Assembly (NCBI RefSeq): GCF_000429005.1
Contig: NZ_AUBA01000037.1
Coordinates: 1-5,672 of the forward strand
Direction: 5' to 3'
Origin: Novosphingobium acidiphilum DSM 19966
GTDB lineage: Bacteria; Pseudomonadota; Alphaproteobacteria; Sphingomonadales; Sphingomonadaceae
Length of the DNA: 5,672 nt
Shown: positions 1-5,672 of the stretch, piece by piece
Position numbering within the stretch: position 1 is the stretch's first letter
How the letters are laid out: each line of letters starts with the position of its first letter
Program-made: the position numbers and the translations under genes
Notes under the pieces: model-generated
What the model saw: only the letters and a program-made list of their open reading frames with translations
What the model was told of the DNA's origin: nothing
Databases searched by the model: none

Positions 1-239
1 CCGATCTTGGCATGAAGCGTCTTCACGTCGATCGCCGGTTCCGCCGCCTCGGTGGCGCTCTCCGCGCCAAAAACACCCGCTGCCCCTTCCAGCAACTGTG
101 TGCGCCAGGTCGTGATCTGGTTCGCGTGAACGTCAAACAACTGCGACAACTCCGCCAGCGTCTTCTCGCCCTTCACCGCAGCCAATGCCACCTTCGCCTT
201 GAATGCCGGACTGTGGTTCCGGCGTGGTCGTCTGCTCAT
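1..239 (-). CDS. IS3-family transposase OrfA, N-terminal part (partial)
   Basis: The minus-strand frame starts with ATG at 239 and stays open to the left edge, giving 79 residues that begin MSRRPRRNHSPAFKAKVALA. OrfA proteins of IS3 elements are helix-turn-helix (HTH_Tnp_1) DNA-binding proteins of about 90-120 residues. They bind the IS ends and are fused by programmed frameshifting to the DDE-containing OrfB. Seen here are the basic N-terminus with the F-K-A-K-V-A-L-A motif (residues 13-20), the HTH at about 28-50 (TLAELSQLFDVHANQITTW), and the following LLEGAAGVFG. An AGGAGA ribosome-binding site (complement of 244-249) lies 4 bases before the ATG, which supports this start. The C-terminal leucine-zipper part and OrfB would lie beyond position 1. 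Transposase identity is confident. The subgroup cannot be fixed from this fragment. Confidence 0.88.
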   Translation of the reverse strand, partial: MSRRPRRNHSPAFKAKVALAAVKGEKTLAELSQLFDVHANQITTWRTQLLEGAAGVFGAESATEAAEPAIDVKTLHAKI

Positions 240-243
240 CTGA

Positions 244-249
244 TCTCCT
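244..249 (-). promoter_or_regulatory. Ribosome-binding site of the IS orfA
   Basis: The minus strand reads AGGAGATCAG and then ATG, so a near-consensus Shine-Dalgarno lies 4 bases upstream of the orfA start at 239. It fixes the start codon of this fragment. Confidence 0.7.
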
Positions 250-299
250 GTCACGCGCCCCTGTGGGCGCTGTCAGGCAGATTATCCACTTATCCCAGT

Positions 300-971
300 G
301 TGCAGTTTTGCCGGGCCAGCTCTGGTTGCACTGTCCTGATTGCCGATGACCATCCGCTGTTCCGCCAGGCGCTTGCGCTGGCGCTGGGCACCGCCGTGCC
401 CGAAGCCCGCGTGATCGAGGCCGGCACGCTGGCCGCGGCCGCGCGCGCAGCCGCCGAAACACCCGATCTTGCGCTGATCACGCTTGATCTGAAGATGCCG
501 GGTGCCGTGGGCTATTCGGGGATCGCGCTGCTCCATGCCGAATGTCCCGACGTGCCCATCCTGGTGGTATCGGCCGCAGACAGCGCCAATGCGGCAGGCG
601 AAGTGCGCGCCTTTGGCGCGGTCGGTTTTTTGCGCAAGGACGCCGATCTGCCCCAGATCGAAGCAGCCATCCGCAACGCGATTGACGGTGCCCCCGCCCC
701 AGCAACCGGCCGGGAAGACACCGCCGGCGCGACGCCGCAAACCCCGGTCGACCGGGTGCGCGGTACGGTGGCCGGCCTGACCCCGACCCAGTTGAAAGTC
801 CTGCTGGCAGTGCTTGCCGGCAAACTGAACAAACAGATCGCCTATGACCTGGGCATGAGCGAGGCGACGGTAAAGGCGCACATGACTGCAATCATGCGCA
901 AGCTTGATGTGCAGAACCGCACCCAGGCCGCGCTGGCGGCGCGATCACTGGGGCTCGACCTCGCGCTTTGA
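300..971 (+). CDS. LuxR/NarL-family response regulator (CrbR/ErdR-like), 5' end disrupted by an IS
   Basis: This is a two-component DNA-binding response regulator. Numbered from the first in-frame GTG (300), it has 223 residues. The receiver domain spans about 11-130, with the acidic pair D16-D17 (IADDHPLF), phosphoacceptor D63 (TLDLKMPG), S91 (VVSAADS) and K113 (FLRKDA). A linker rich in A, P and T follows (about 131-157). The LuxR-type HTH spans about 159-215, with GLTPTQLKVL, KLNKQIAYDLGMSEATVKAH and KLDVQNRTQA. Both domains are complete, and all receiver signature residues are present. Family members normally begin 5-10 residues before the acidic pair, but no in-frame ATG or TTG lies there; IS-end sequence lies there instead. 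The frame remains open into the IS by chance. GTG 300 has no Shine-Dalgarno and lies within the IS end, so it is only a formal start. The C-terminus overlaps the convergent kinase gene by 27 bp. Pairing with that kinase suggests a regulator of acetate or carbon-source genes. It is probably poorly expressed or silent unless the IS supplies a promoter and start. Confidence 0.85.
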   Translation: MQFCRASSGCTVLIADDHPLFRQALALALGTAVPEARVIEAGTLAAAARAAAETPDLALITLDLKMPGAVGYSGIALLHAECPDVPILVVSAADSANAAGEVRAFGAVGFLRKDADLPQIEAAIRNAIDGAPAPATGREDTAGATPQTPVDRVRGTVAGLTPTQLKVLLAVLAGKLNKQIAYDLGMSEATVKAHMTAIMRKLDVQNRTQAALAARSLGLDLAL

Positions 972-3900
972 TACTTGCGCCAGAAACCGGGCAAGATCAT
1001 CAGGTCTTACCGGCTTGGCAAAAAACGGTACACCGCGTTTGCGCAATGCCTTCAACAGCGAACCATCCTGCGCGGCGCTGATCATCGCCAGCGCGACATG
1101 CGGCGCCCGGCGGCGGATCCGGTCGATCAGCGCAAGGCCGTTCTCGCCCTGGTCAAGATCAAAATCAACCAGTGCGGCGTCAATGCCATCCAGGTGCGCC
1201 AGCGCGTCCGCCATGGTGCGCGCACCCAGCACGCGATGGCCCAGACCTGCAAACAGCGCAGTGCTCGCCTCGATGATGGTGGCATCGTTGTCGACCACCA
1301 GCACGCCGAGCGATCGTCCCGGCAGCTCGATCGCATCGGGCCTGGCCGGTGCAATGACCGGCGCGACAGGGTCGGTGCTGGCGGCGATGGTAACGGCAAA
1401 CCGGCTGCCCTGACCAAGCCGCGAGGTGACCGCGATATCCAGATCGAGCAGCCTGGCGATGCGTTCGACCATGGCCAGCCCCAACCCCAGCCCCTCGGCC
1501 TCGACCATGCCAAGCCGGGTGAATTCGCCAAAGATCGCCTTGTGCTGATCGGCGGGAATGCCGACGCCGGTGTCGATCACCTCGATCCGCACGCGGTCGC
1601 CGCAGCGGCGCACGCCGATCAATACGCCGCCGCGTTCGGTATAGCGCACGGCATTGCTCACCAGGTTCTGCACCACCGATCGCAGCAGCCCGGCATCGGT
1701 ATGAACCACGCCAAACACCGGCCCGATGCGCAGCCGCAGCCGCTTGGCATCGGCCAATGGCCGCACCCCTTCGGCGATATCGTGCAAAAACGGCGCCAAC
1801 GCGAAGGTTTCGGGATGGGGCTGGATACCGCCGGCATCAAGCCGCGAAATGTCGAGCAGCGCGCGCAACAGCACTTCGGCCGCACCGATCGCGCTTTCCA
1901 CCCGGGCAACCATCGGGCGCTGCGCGTCTGCCGCCTGGCGATCGAGCGCCGACAGGAACAGCCGCGCCGCGTGCAGCGGTTGCAGCAGGTCGTGACTGGC
2001 CGCGGCCAGAAACCGGGTCTTGTCGCGGGTGGATTCGGCCAGGCGCGTGTTGGCCTGCGACAGTTCGTGCGTGCGTTCGGCCACGCGCGTCTCAAGCTGT
2101 TCCAGCGTGCGCTGCAATTCCTCGCGCGTGCGCGCCTCTGCCGTCACGTCGGTAAAGCTGGTCAGATAACCGCCGCCGGGCATCGGGCCGCCCACCGATT
2201 TGATCACCCGGCCATCCTGACGGATGCGTTCGGACACATACGACTGGCGCGCGCGCAGCCGGTCGATCCGGCGATCGACCTCGGCCTCGATCGATCCGGC
2301 AAATCCGCTGCGCACGATATTGAACCGGATCAGTTCGGCCACCGGTACCCCGGCGCGAACCAGCCCCGATGGATAATCGAACAGTTCGACATACAGCGAA
2401 TTCCACGCCACCAGATTGAATTCACCATCGACGACGCTGATGCCCGAAGGCAGGTTTTCAAAACTGGCGGCCAGCAGCGCGCGCGAAAAGCGCAAGCTTT
2501 GCCCGCCTTCATCAAGCAGTCGGGTCACATCATCGAGGCTGATGTGACCGCCCGCGAGCGCCGAGGCAACCAGCGCACGCGCCGATGAAGGCCCGACCAC
2601 CGAAGCAATCAGATCCTGGGCCCTGCGCGCAGCAGTCCGGTCAACCGATGACCCATGCAGCACCGGAGGAAACGCCATATCCGCCTGACGCTCGCCAACA
2701 AAACGCGCGACCAGCTGGGCCAGTTCGCCCTGGTTGCGCACCGGGCGGGCACCGCGCATCAGGCGGGGGCGATCGCGCACACCCTCGCGGCCGGCGGTTG
2801 TCGCCAGCAGCAGGGCGCCGTTGACGGCCAGTGACCAGACCACTCCGTGGACCAGCGGGTTGGCATGACCGACCCCCAGCAGGCAGAACGGATCGAACGG
2901 CGTGCCGCGCAGCACGTGCAGCCATGCGGGCGGCAGGATCGGCGGCAGGGCAAGCGTCCACAGCCACAGCACAAACCCCGCTGTCAGGCTCAACCGGCCG
3001 GCCACGGGGTCGCGCCCCTTGCCATAGACAGCCAGCAGGAAATGGGGCCCGAATTGGGCCATGCCGGCAAATGCGATCAGGCCGATCGACGCCAGCGAAC
3101 TGCGCTCGGGCAGCAGCAGTGCCCAGGCCAGCGATGCGCTGATCACCGCGATGATCGCGATGCGGCGAACCCCCATCATGCGCCGCCCCAGATTGGGTGC
3201 GCCGCCTTCGGCAGTGCTGCGCCGCAACACGGCAGGAAAAATCAGATCGTTGGACACCATGATGGCCAGCGCCGTGGTATCGACGATAACCATCGCCGCA
3301 GCAGAGCTTATGCCCCCCAGCAATGCGGCGATCTCGGCCCAGCGATACCCCGTTATGGCAGGCAATCGTAAAACGAACAGATCGGGGGAATTGTCGCCCG
3401 GCAATGCCACCAGCCCACCCAGCGCGATCGGCACGATGACCAGCGCCATGGCGGCAAGATAACCCGCGGCACCAAACCGTGCGTCATGCAAATCGTGCGG
3501 ATCGCGCGCCTGGGCAAGGCCCATGAAAAACTGCCGCGGCAGCACGACAAAGGCCAGCGCTGAAATCAGCATGATCACGACAAAATCGATCGACAGGCCG
3601 GACGGACGAAAATGCGCCTGCAACACGGCAAGGCCCTGATCAACGCGTGCGCGCGGCGCATGCATGACAACCGCCACTGCTACGCCTGCAACAATGACCA
3701 GCGCTGCAAGCTTGATCACGGACTCGAGCGCTATCGAAAACAGCATGCCCTCGGTACGCCCGGCCAGGTCATAGCGGCGGGCACCAAACAGTATTGCAAA
3801 CAGGCCGAGTATGACCGCGGCGGCAACCATCACCGGCGCCGCAACAGCACGGTCGGACAGCAGCGCAATCGCGATCCCGATCGAACGCAATTGCAGCGCG

Positions 3901-4307
3901 ACATAAGGCACGATCGCGCTCAGCGCAGTCAGCGTGACAATCCGCGCCATCCCGGGATCGTGCCCGAACCGCGCCGCAATGAAATCGGATATGGTGGCGG
4001 CCTTCTCCTCGTCGACCGCGTCACCCAGCCTTTGCAGCAGGCCGGGTGCAAACAGCAGGACCAATCCGGGGGCAAGGTAAATGGGCAGAAAATTCCATCC
4101 CTCGCGAACGACGCTGCCGACAGCGCCATAGAACGTCCAGCTGGAACAATAGACGCCAAGTCCCAAGGTATAGGCGATCCAGCGCAGGCGGGGCGTCTGC
4201 CGCGTGCCACCCGCAATTCGCGCCGCCCGCACCTCGACCAGCGCGGCCACGGCAAACAGCAGCGCGACAAGCGCAAATGACAAAAGGGCAGCCAGACCGA
4301 GACTCAT
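945..4307 (-). CDS. SLC5-domain hybrid sensor histidine kinase/response regulator (CrbS/MxtR-like)
   Basis: A 1120-residue inner-membrane hybrid kinase. Residues 1 to about 505 form a sodium:solute-symporter-like (SLC5/PutP) domain with about 13 hydrophobic helices, including GVYCSSWTFYGAVGS (51-65) and DTTALAIMVSNDLIFP (343-358). A STAC-like linker follows (about 525-590), then PAS (about 611-720, SFENLPSGISVVDGEFNLVAWN) and a short coiled coil (about 727-760). HisKA carries the phospho-acceptor H772 (AAASHDLLQPLHA). HATPase_c has the N box with N885 (NLVSNAVRYT), the G1 box with D912 (DTGVGIPAD) and the G2 box GLGLGLAMVERI (939-950). The C-terminal receiver (about 1000-1115) has D1006/D1008, phosphoacceptor D1048, S1077 and K1098. 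Length and domain order match CrbS of Vibrio and MxtR of Pseudomonas, which with CrbR/ErdR control acetate use. All catalytic residues are present, with no frameshift. The ATG at 4307 begins the first membrane helix (MSLGLAALLSF). No good Shine-Dalgarno precedes it: GGATGGG lies only 3 bases upstream. The ligand is unknown, and transport activity is not shown by the sequence. Confidence 0.93.
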   Translation of the reverse strand: MSLGLAALLSFALVALLFAVAALVEVRAARIAGGTRQTPRLRWIAYTLGLGVYCSSWTFYGAVGSVVREGWNFLPIYLAPGLVLLFAPGLLQRLGDAVDEEKAATISDFIAARFGHDPGMARIVTLTALSAIVPYVALQLRSIGIAIALLSDRAVAAPVMVAAAVILGLFAILFGARRYDLAGRTEGMLFSIALESVIKLAALVIVAGVAVAVVMHAPRARVDQGLAVLQAHFRPSGLSIDFVVIMLISALAFVVLPRQFFMGLAQARDPHDLHDARFGAAGYLAAMALVIVPIALGGLVALPGDNSPDLFVLRLPAITGYRWAEIAALLGGISSAAAMVIVDTTALAIMVSNDLIFPAVLRRSTAEGGAPNLGRRMMGVRRIAIIAVISASLAWALLLPERSSLASIGLIAFAGMAQFGPHFLLAVYGKGRDPVAGRLSLTAGFVLWLWTLALPPILPPAWLHVLRGTPFDPFCLLGVGHANPLVHGVVWSLAVNGALLLATTAGREGVRDRPRLMRGARPVRNQGELAQLVARFVGERQADMAFPPVLHGSSVDRTAARRAQDLIASVVGPSSARALVASALAGGHISLDDVTRLLDEGGQSLRFSRALLAASFENLPSGISVVDGEFNLVAWNSLYVELFDYPSGLVRAGVPVAELIRFNIVRSGFAGSIEAEVDRRIDRLRARQSYVSERIRQDGRVIKSVGGPMPGGGYLTSFTDVTAEARTREELQRTLEQLETRVAERTHELSQANTRLAESTRDKTRFLAAASHDLLQPLHAARLFLSALDRQAADAQRPMVARVESAIGAAEVLLRALLDISRLDAGGIQPHPETFALAPFLHDIAEGVRPLADAKRLRLRIGPVFGVVHTDAGLLRSVVQNLVSNAVRYTERGGVLIGVRRCGDRVRIEVIDTGVGIPADQHKAIFGEFTRLGMVEAEGLGLGLAMVERIARLLDLDIAVTSRLGQGSRFAVTIAASTDPVAPVIAPARPDAIELPGRSLGVLVVDNDATIIEASTALFAGLGHRVLGARTMADALAHLDGIDAALVDFDLDQGENGLALIDRIRRRAPHVALAMISAAQDGSLLKALRKRGVPFFAKPVRPDDLARFLAQVSKREVEPQ

Positions 4308-4419
4308 GAACCCATCCGGGAAATAGAACGCTGTGCAATGATGCCTGCGTGCCCTCAGGGTCTAGCGCGCTGTTCGTGGCAGGGATAGCACGACAAAAGG
4401 CCAATGCGGCCCTGTAACA

Positions 4420-4468
4420 CCCGGCGCGGTGCGATTTTTATCGCACCCTCTCCCAAGACCGCGCCGGG
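4420..4468. repeat. Nested inverted repeat (11-bp outer arms, 8-bp inner hairpin)
   Basis: The outer arms cccggcgcggt (4420-4430) and accgcgccggg (4458-4468) are perfectly complementary over 11 bp. Inside them lies a second perfect palindrome, ggtgcgat-tttt-atcgcacc (4428-4447). The two share bases 4428-4430, so either the full inner stem or the outer stem plus a 5-bp inner stem can form. There is no T-run after the outer arm on either strand, which argues against a plain intrinsic terminator. It could be a leader RNA structure, an operator pair, or a terminator/antiterminator type of switch. The function is not known. Confidence 0.6.
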
Positions 4469-4536
4469 CGAACGTCACAGACGGTGAATCGCATTTAGCG
4501 CGTTTGGGGCAGCAAGTCAGCGGCATTTTGCAATGT

Positions 4537-4590
4537 TGGACAATCGTCCAGGACTTGATGCATTGTTACCACATTGGTTTCCAATGCATC
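4537..4590. repeat. Two adjacent hairpins upstream of the DUF4287 gene
   Basis: The first hairpin is tggac-aatc-gtcca (4537-4550). The second has perfect 9-bp arms gatgcattg (4557-4565) and caatgcatc (4582-4590). Its 16-base loop holds a further 4-bp stem, acca-cat-tggt (4568-4578), so it folds as a stem, a small internal loop and a terminal stem. They lie 111-164 bases before the ATG at 4701 and could form in the 5' leader of that gene, or be protein-binding palindromes. No known RNA family was recognised. Confidence 0.5.
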
Positions 4591-4684
4591 GAACCGCGCC
4601 ATTTTTGCGCCTGCACGGCGCGCGTCATGGCTCAAAAAGCCCGTTGCATCGGCCGCGATCGGCGCGCAAAATCCGACCGCCACC

Positions 4685-4690
4685 AAGGGG
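4685..4690 (+). promoter_or_regulatory. Ribosome-binding site for the DUF4287/DUF5655 gene
   Basis: AAGGGG lies 10 bases before the ATG at 4701. It favours this start over the in-frame ATG at 4533, which would add 56 residues translated from the structured, lower-GC spacer and unlike the N-terminus of the family. Confidence 0.5.
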
Positions 4691-4700
4691 GCCGCGCACC

Positions 4701-5276
4701 ATGCCCGAAACAGCCGAAACGACCGAGCGTCAGGCGCGATGGTTTCAATCGCTCAAGGCCGGACTCGAACGAAACACCGGCCTGACGCTGGACCAATGGG
4801 CAGCGATCGCACGCGGCTGCCCCGAAACCGCCCACCGCAAACGACTGGCCTGGATGAAGGCGCACCATGGCCTTGGTCAAAATCATGCGTCGCTGGTTTT
4901 ACGGGCGGCCACTGCCAACCATGGTCCGCTCCCGGATCCAGCCTCGCGCGCACAGGCGCTATGGGCAACGCCAGCCAGCCTTGCTTTGTACGAAGCCTTG
5001 ATTGCCGTGATCGGTGCATTGCCCGATGTCGTGATGACCCAGCGCAAGGCCTTTACCGCTTTTTCGCGCACAGTGCAGTTTGCCGCCGCGCGGCCGCTGA
5101 AGGGGGGCGGACTGCTGCTCGGGCTCGCCCTGGATCAGGCTTTCGACCCGCGCCTGTCGCCTGGTCGGCGGGAAGCCTGGTCAGAACGGCTTAAAAGCGC
5201 TGTCCATATCGCGACCGCTGCACAATTGGACGACCACCTCGCGCAATTGCTCGTCTCAGCGCACGACCGTTCGTAA
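4701..5276 (+). CDS. DUF4287/DUF5655 domain-containing protein
   Basis: A 191-residue, probably cytoplasmic protein with no signal peptide or membrane segment. Residues about 13-70 resemble DUF4287, with WFQSLKAGLERNTGLTLDQW, then KRLAWMKAHHGLGQNHA, the family's typical short-helix segment ending in a K-x-x-H-G-L-G-x-x-H-A motif. Residues about 85-188 resemble DUF5655, with LYEALIAVIGALPDVVMTQ, the KAFTAFSRTVQFAAARP segment, and a helical end AWSERLKSAVHIATAAQLDD. The two domains often occur in this order in one short protein in soil and aquatic bacteria. No biochemical function is established to my knowledge, and no catalytic motif stands out. The start at 4701 is chosen from the AAGGGG site and the family-like N-terminus. 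The gene stands alone, divergent from the kinase gene and convergent with the rRNA operon from the right, so no operon partner hints at its role. Confidence 0.85.
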   Translation: MPETAETTERQARWFQSLKAGLERNTGLTLDQWAAIARGCPETAHRKRLAWMKAHHGLGQNHASLVLRAATANHGPLPDPASRAQALWATPASLALYEALIAVIGALPDVVMTQRKAFTAFSRTVQFAAARPLKGGGLLLGLALDQAFDPRLSPGRREAWSERLKSAVHIATAAQLDDHLAQLLVSAHDRS

Positions 5277-5401
5277 TTTTAAGGGAATTGTCCGCATATC
5301 GGGACAACTGCAGGCCCTTGCGACAAAGCGCAACAGGACACAACGCAGGTGACGTTTGTGAATGGGTTTTCAAGTCACGTTAATTACTGCGTCGGCTTCA
5401 A
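5277..5401. other. Spacer between the DUF4287 gene and the 5S rRNA 3' end
   Basis: This 125-bp spacer lies between two convergent transcription units. A nested inverted repeat (5281-5319) is listed separately. The stretch 5349-5386 also has gtgac/gtcac half-sites around a T-rich centre. No tRNA is present here, although alphaproteobacterial rRNA operons often carry tRNA-fMet downstream of 5S. I see no classical GC-stem plus T-run terminator for the rRNA operon. Confidence 0.55.
5281..5319. terminator. Possible weak bidirectional terminator (nested inverted repeat)
   Basis: The outer arms aaggg (5281-5285) and ccctt (5315-5319) enclose the inner arms ttgtcc (5288-5293) and ggacaa (5302-5307) with an 8-base loop. 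It starts 5 bases after the stop codon of the DUF4287 gene, and the rRNA operon would read into it from the right. On the minus strand the stem is followed by TTAAAATT rather than a clean T-run, so termination activity is a guess from position. Confidence 0.3.
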
Positions 5402-5518
5402 TGCCTGGCGACGACCTACTCTTCCAACGCTTGAGCGTTAGTACCATTGGCGCGGACTGGTTTCACGGCCGAGTTCGAGATGGGATCGGGTGGGGCACAG
5501 ACGCTATGGTCACCAAGC
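5402..5518 (-). rRNA. rrf: 5S ribosomal RNA
   Basis: On the minus strand the sequence begins GCTTGGTGACCATAGCG and ends GTCGTCGCCAGGCA. It has the conserved core CCCGATCCCATCTCGAACTC, then GGCCGTGAAACC, and the late GGAAGAGTAGGTCG. The two ends pair to form helix I (GCTTGG with CCAGGC, one G-U pair). The length of about 117 bases is normal. The precise ends are uncertain by one or two bases. It is the last gene of an rRNA operon transcribed leftwards from beyond the right edge. The sequence resembles sphingomonad 5S rRNA. Confidence 0.95.
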
Positions 5519-5672
5519 AATGGAGCCGGCGCAGTCTTTTGCGTGTTGGGTTTTCGATGCCGAATGTAATTGATGTCATAAGTGGCTTAGTTATCGCCGC
5601 AGCCAACAACGCCTGGCACGATTGTGTGCAGATCTGGTGTTGACGGTGGGGACTCTCAAGCATGAACAGAGT
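5519..5672 (-). other. 23S-5S internal transcribed spacer (partial)
   Basis: This stretch lies upstream of 5S in the direction of transcription. It contains no recognisable tRNA and no gene. The 3' end of 23S rRNA is not identifiable with confidence in the last bases (around 5650-5672), so the boundary probably lies at or beyond the window edge. The short frames on both strands here are not coding. Confidence 0.65.

Larger units (their letters stand above)
1..323 (-). mobile_element. IS3-family insertion sequence, left (orfA-proximal) end, cut by the window edge
   Basis: Read on the minus strand, the element starts near 323 and runs leftwards out of the window. It consists of a terminal region of about 85 bp followed by orfA. 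The terminal region, on the minus strand, contains GGCCCGGCAAAACTGCACAC and then GGATAAGTGGATAAT, which resembles the ends of IS3-family elements as I remember them. The tandem ttatccac/ttatccca at 282-297 (plus strand) is part of this and may be a transposase-binding site. The exact tip is not resolved: candidates fall between 304 and 330, and about 323 is favoured by the resemblance to other IS3-type tips. Past this point the sequence becomes response-regulator coding sequence. The second inverted repeat and the target duplication lie outside the window, so the element cannot be delimited further or tested for intactness here. Confidence 0.75.
4308..4700. other. Non-coding spacer between divergent genes, with several inverted repeats
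   Basis: This spacer separates the minus-strand kinase gene from the plus-strand DUF4287 gene, so it must carry the promoters of both. I could not place a convincing -35/-10 pair for either. It is less GC-rich than the flanking genes, and short frames across it (for example 4495-4686 minus) lack the strong third-position G/C bias of the real genes. Two structured stretches, 4420-4468 and 4537-4590, are listed separately. No tRNA or known riboswitch was recognised. Confidence 0.6.

Noticed and set aside
12..971. A 319-codon plus-strand open frame that would fuse about 100 extra residues to the response regulator
   Set aside because: The first part is antisense to the IS orfA and its terminal region, and its translation resembles no protein. 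The open frame is an accident of the IS insertion.
975..2588. A 537-codon plus-strand open frame opposite the kinase gene
   Set aside because: It lies wholly antisense to the kinase, whose domains and catalytic motifs are unmistakable. Its composition (rich in Q, R, H and A) is typical of an antisense shadow in GC-rich DNA.
3612..4280. A 222-codon plus-strand open frame opposite the membrane domain of the kinase
   Set aside because: It is antisense to the SLC5 region, has a low-complexity Q/R/H-rich composition, and has no recognisable domain.
4321..4360. Possible sigma-54 promoter (GGGCACG then TTGCA on the minus strand) before the kinase gene
   Set aside because: The spacing between the two elements is about four bases too long for a sigma-54 site.
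4495..4686. A 63-codon minus-strand open frame in the spacer
   Set aside because: Its third-position G/C content is only about 58 per cent by my count, well below the strong bias of the real genes. It has no clear ribosome-binding site and overlaps the hairpins.
5362..5643. A 93-codon plus-strand open frame over the 5S rRNA
   Set aside because: It is antisense to the 5S gene and the rRNA spacer, and its translation has no family resemblance.
5519..5672. A tRNA or the 3' end of 23S rRNA in the right-hand spacer
   Set aside because: No cloverleaf or T-arm consensus is present, and no confident 23S terminal sequence could be read.

Overview
The window looks like chromosomal DNA of a GC-rich alphaproteobacterium, most probably a sphingomonad (Sphingomonadales). 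This rests on the strong G/C bias at third codon positions, the sequence of the 5S rRNA, and a CrbS/MxtR-type sensor kinase with a LuxR-type regulator beside it. The genus is an inference from memory and was not computed.

Layout from left to right. (1) Positions 1 to about 323 are the 5' end of an IS3-family insertion sequence lying on the minus strand: the first 79 codons of its OrfA and its terminal region. The rest of the element lies off the left edge. (2) Directly against the IS end, on the plus strand, is a LuxR/NarL-type response regulator (to 971). Its receiver and DNA-binding domains are complete, but its native start codon and promoter appear to have been removed by the IS. (3) On the minus strand (945-4307), meeting it tail to tail with a 27-bp coding overlap, is a 1120-residue hybrid histidine kinase. 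It has an SLC5/sodium:solute-symporter sensor domain of about 13 membrane helices, then STAC-like, PAS, HisKA, HATPase_c and receiver domains. (4) A spacer of about 390 bp (4308-4700) contains no convincing gene but has several strong inverted repeats. (5) On the plus strand at 4701-5276 is a 191-residue DUF4287/DUF5655 protein of unknown function. (6) A 5S rRNA gene (about 5402-5518) lies on the minus strand, followed by the 5S-23S spacer up to the right edge. This is the tail of an rRNA operon entering from the right.

The kinase and regulator together match the CrbS/CrbR (MxtR/ErdR) family, known in Vibrio and Pseudomonas to switch on acetate utilisation (acs and related genes). The likely biological story is that an IS3-type element landed at the very start of the regulator gene and probably silenced or rewired it, while the kinase reading frame stayed intact. 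I see no evidence of a wholly new system. The best leads are this IS-disrupted pair, the antisense 3' overlap, and the structured spacer at 4308-4700.
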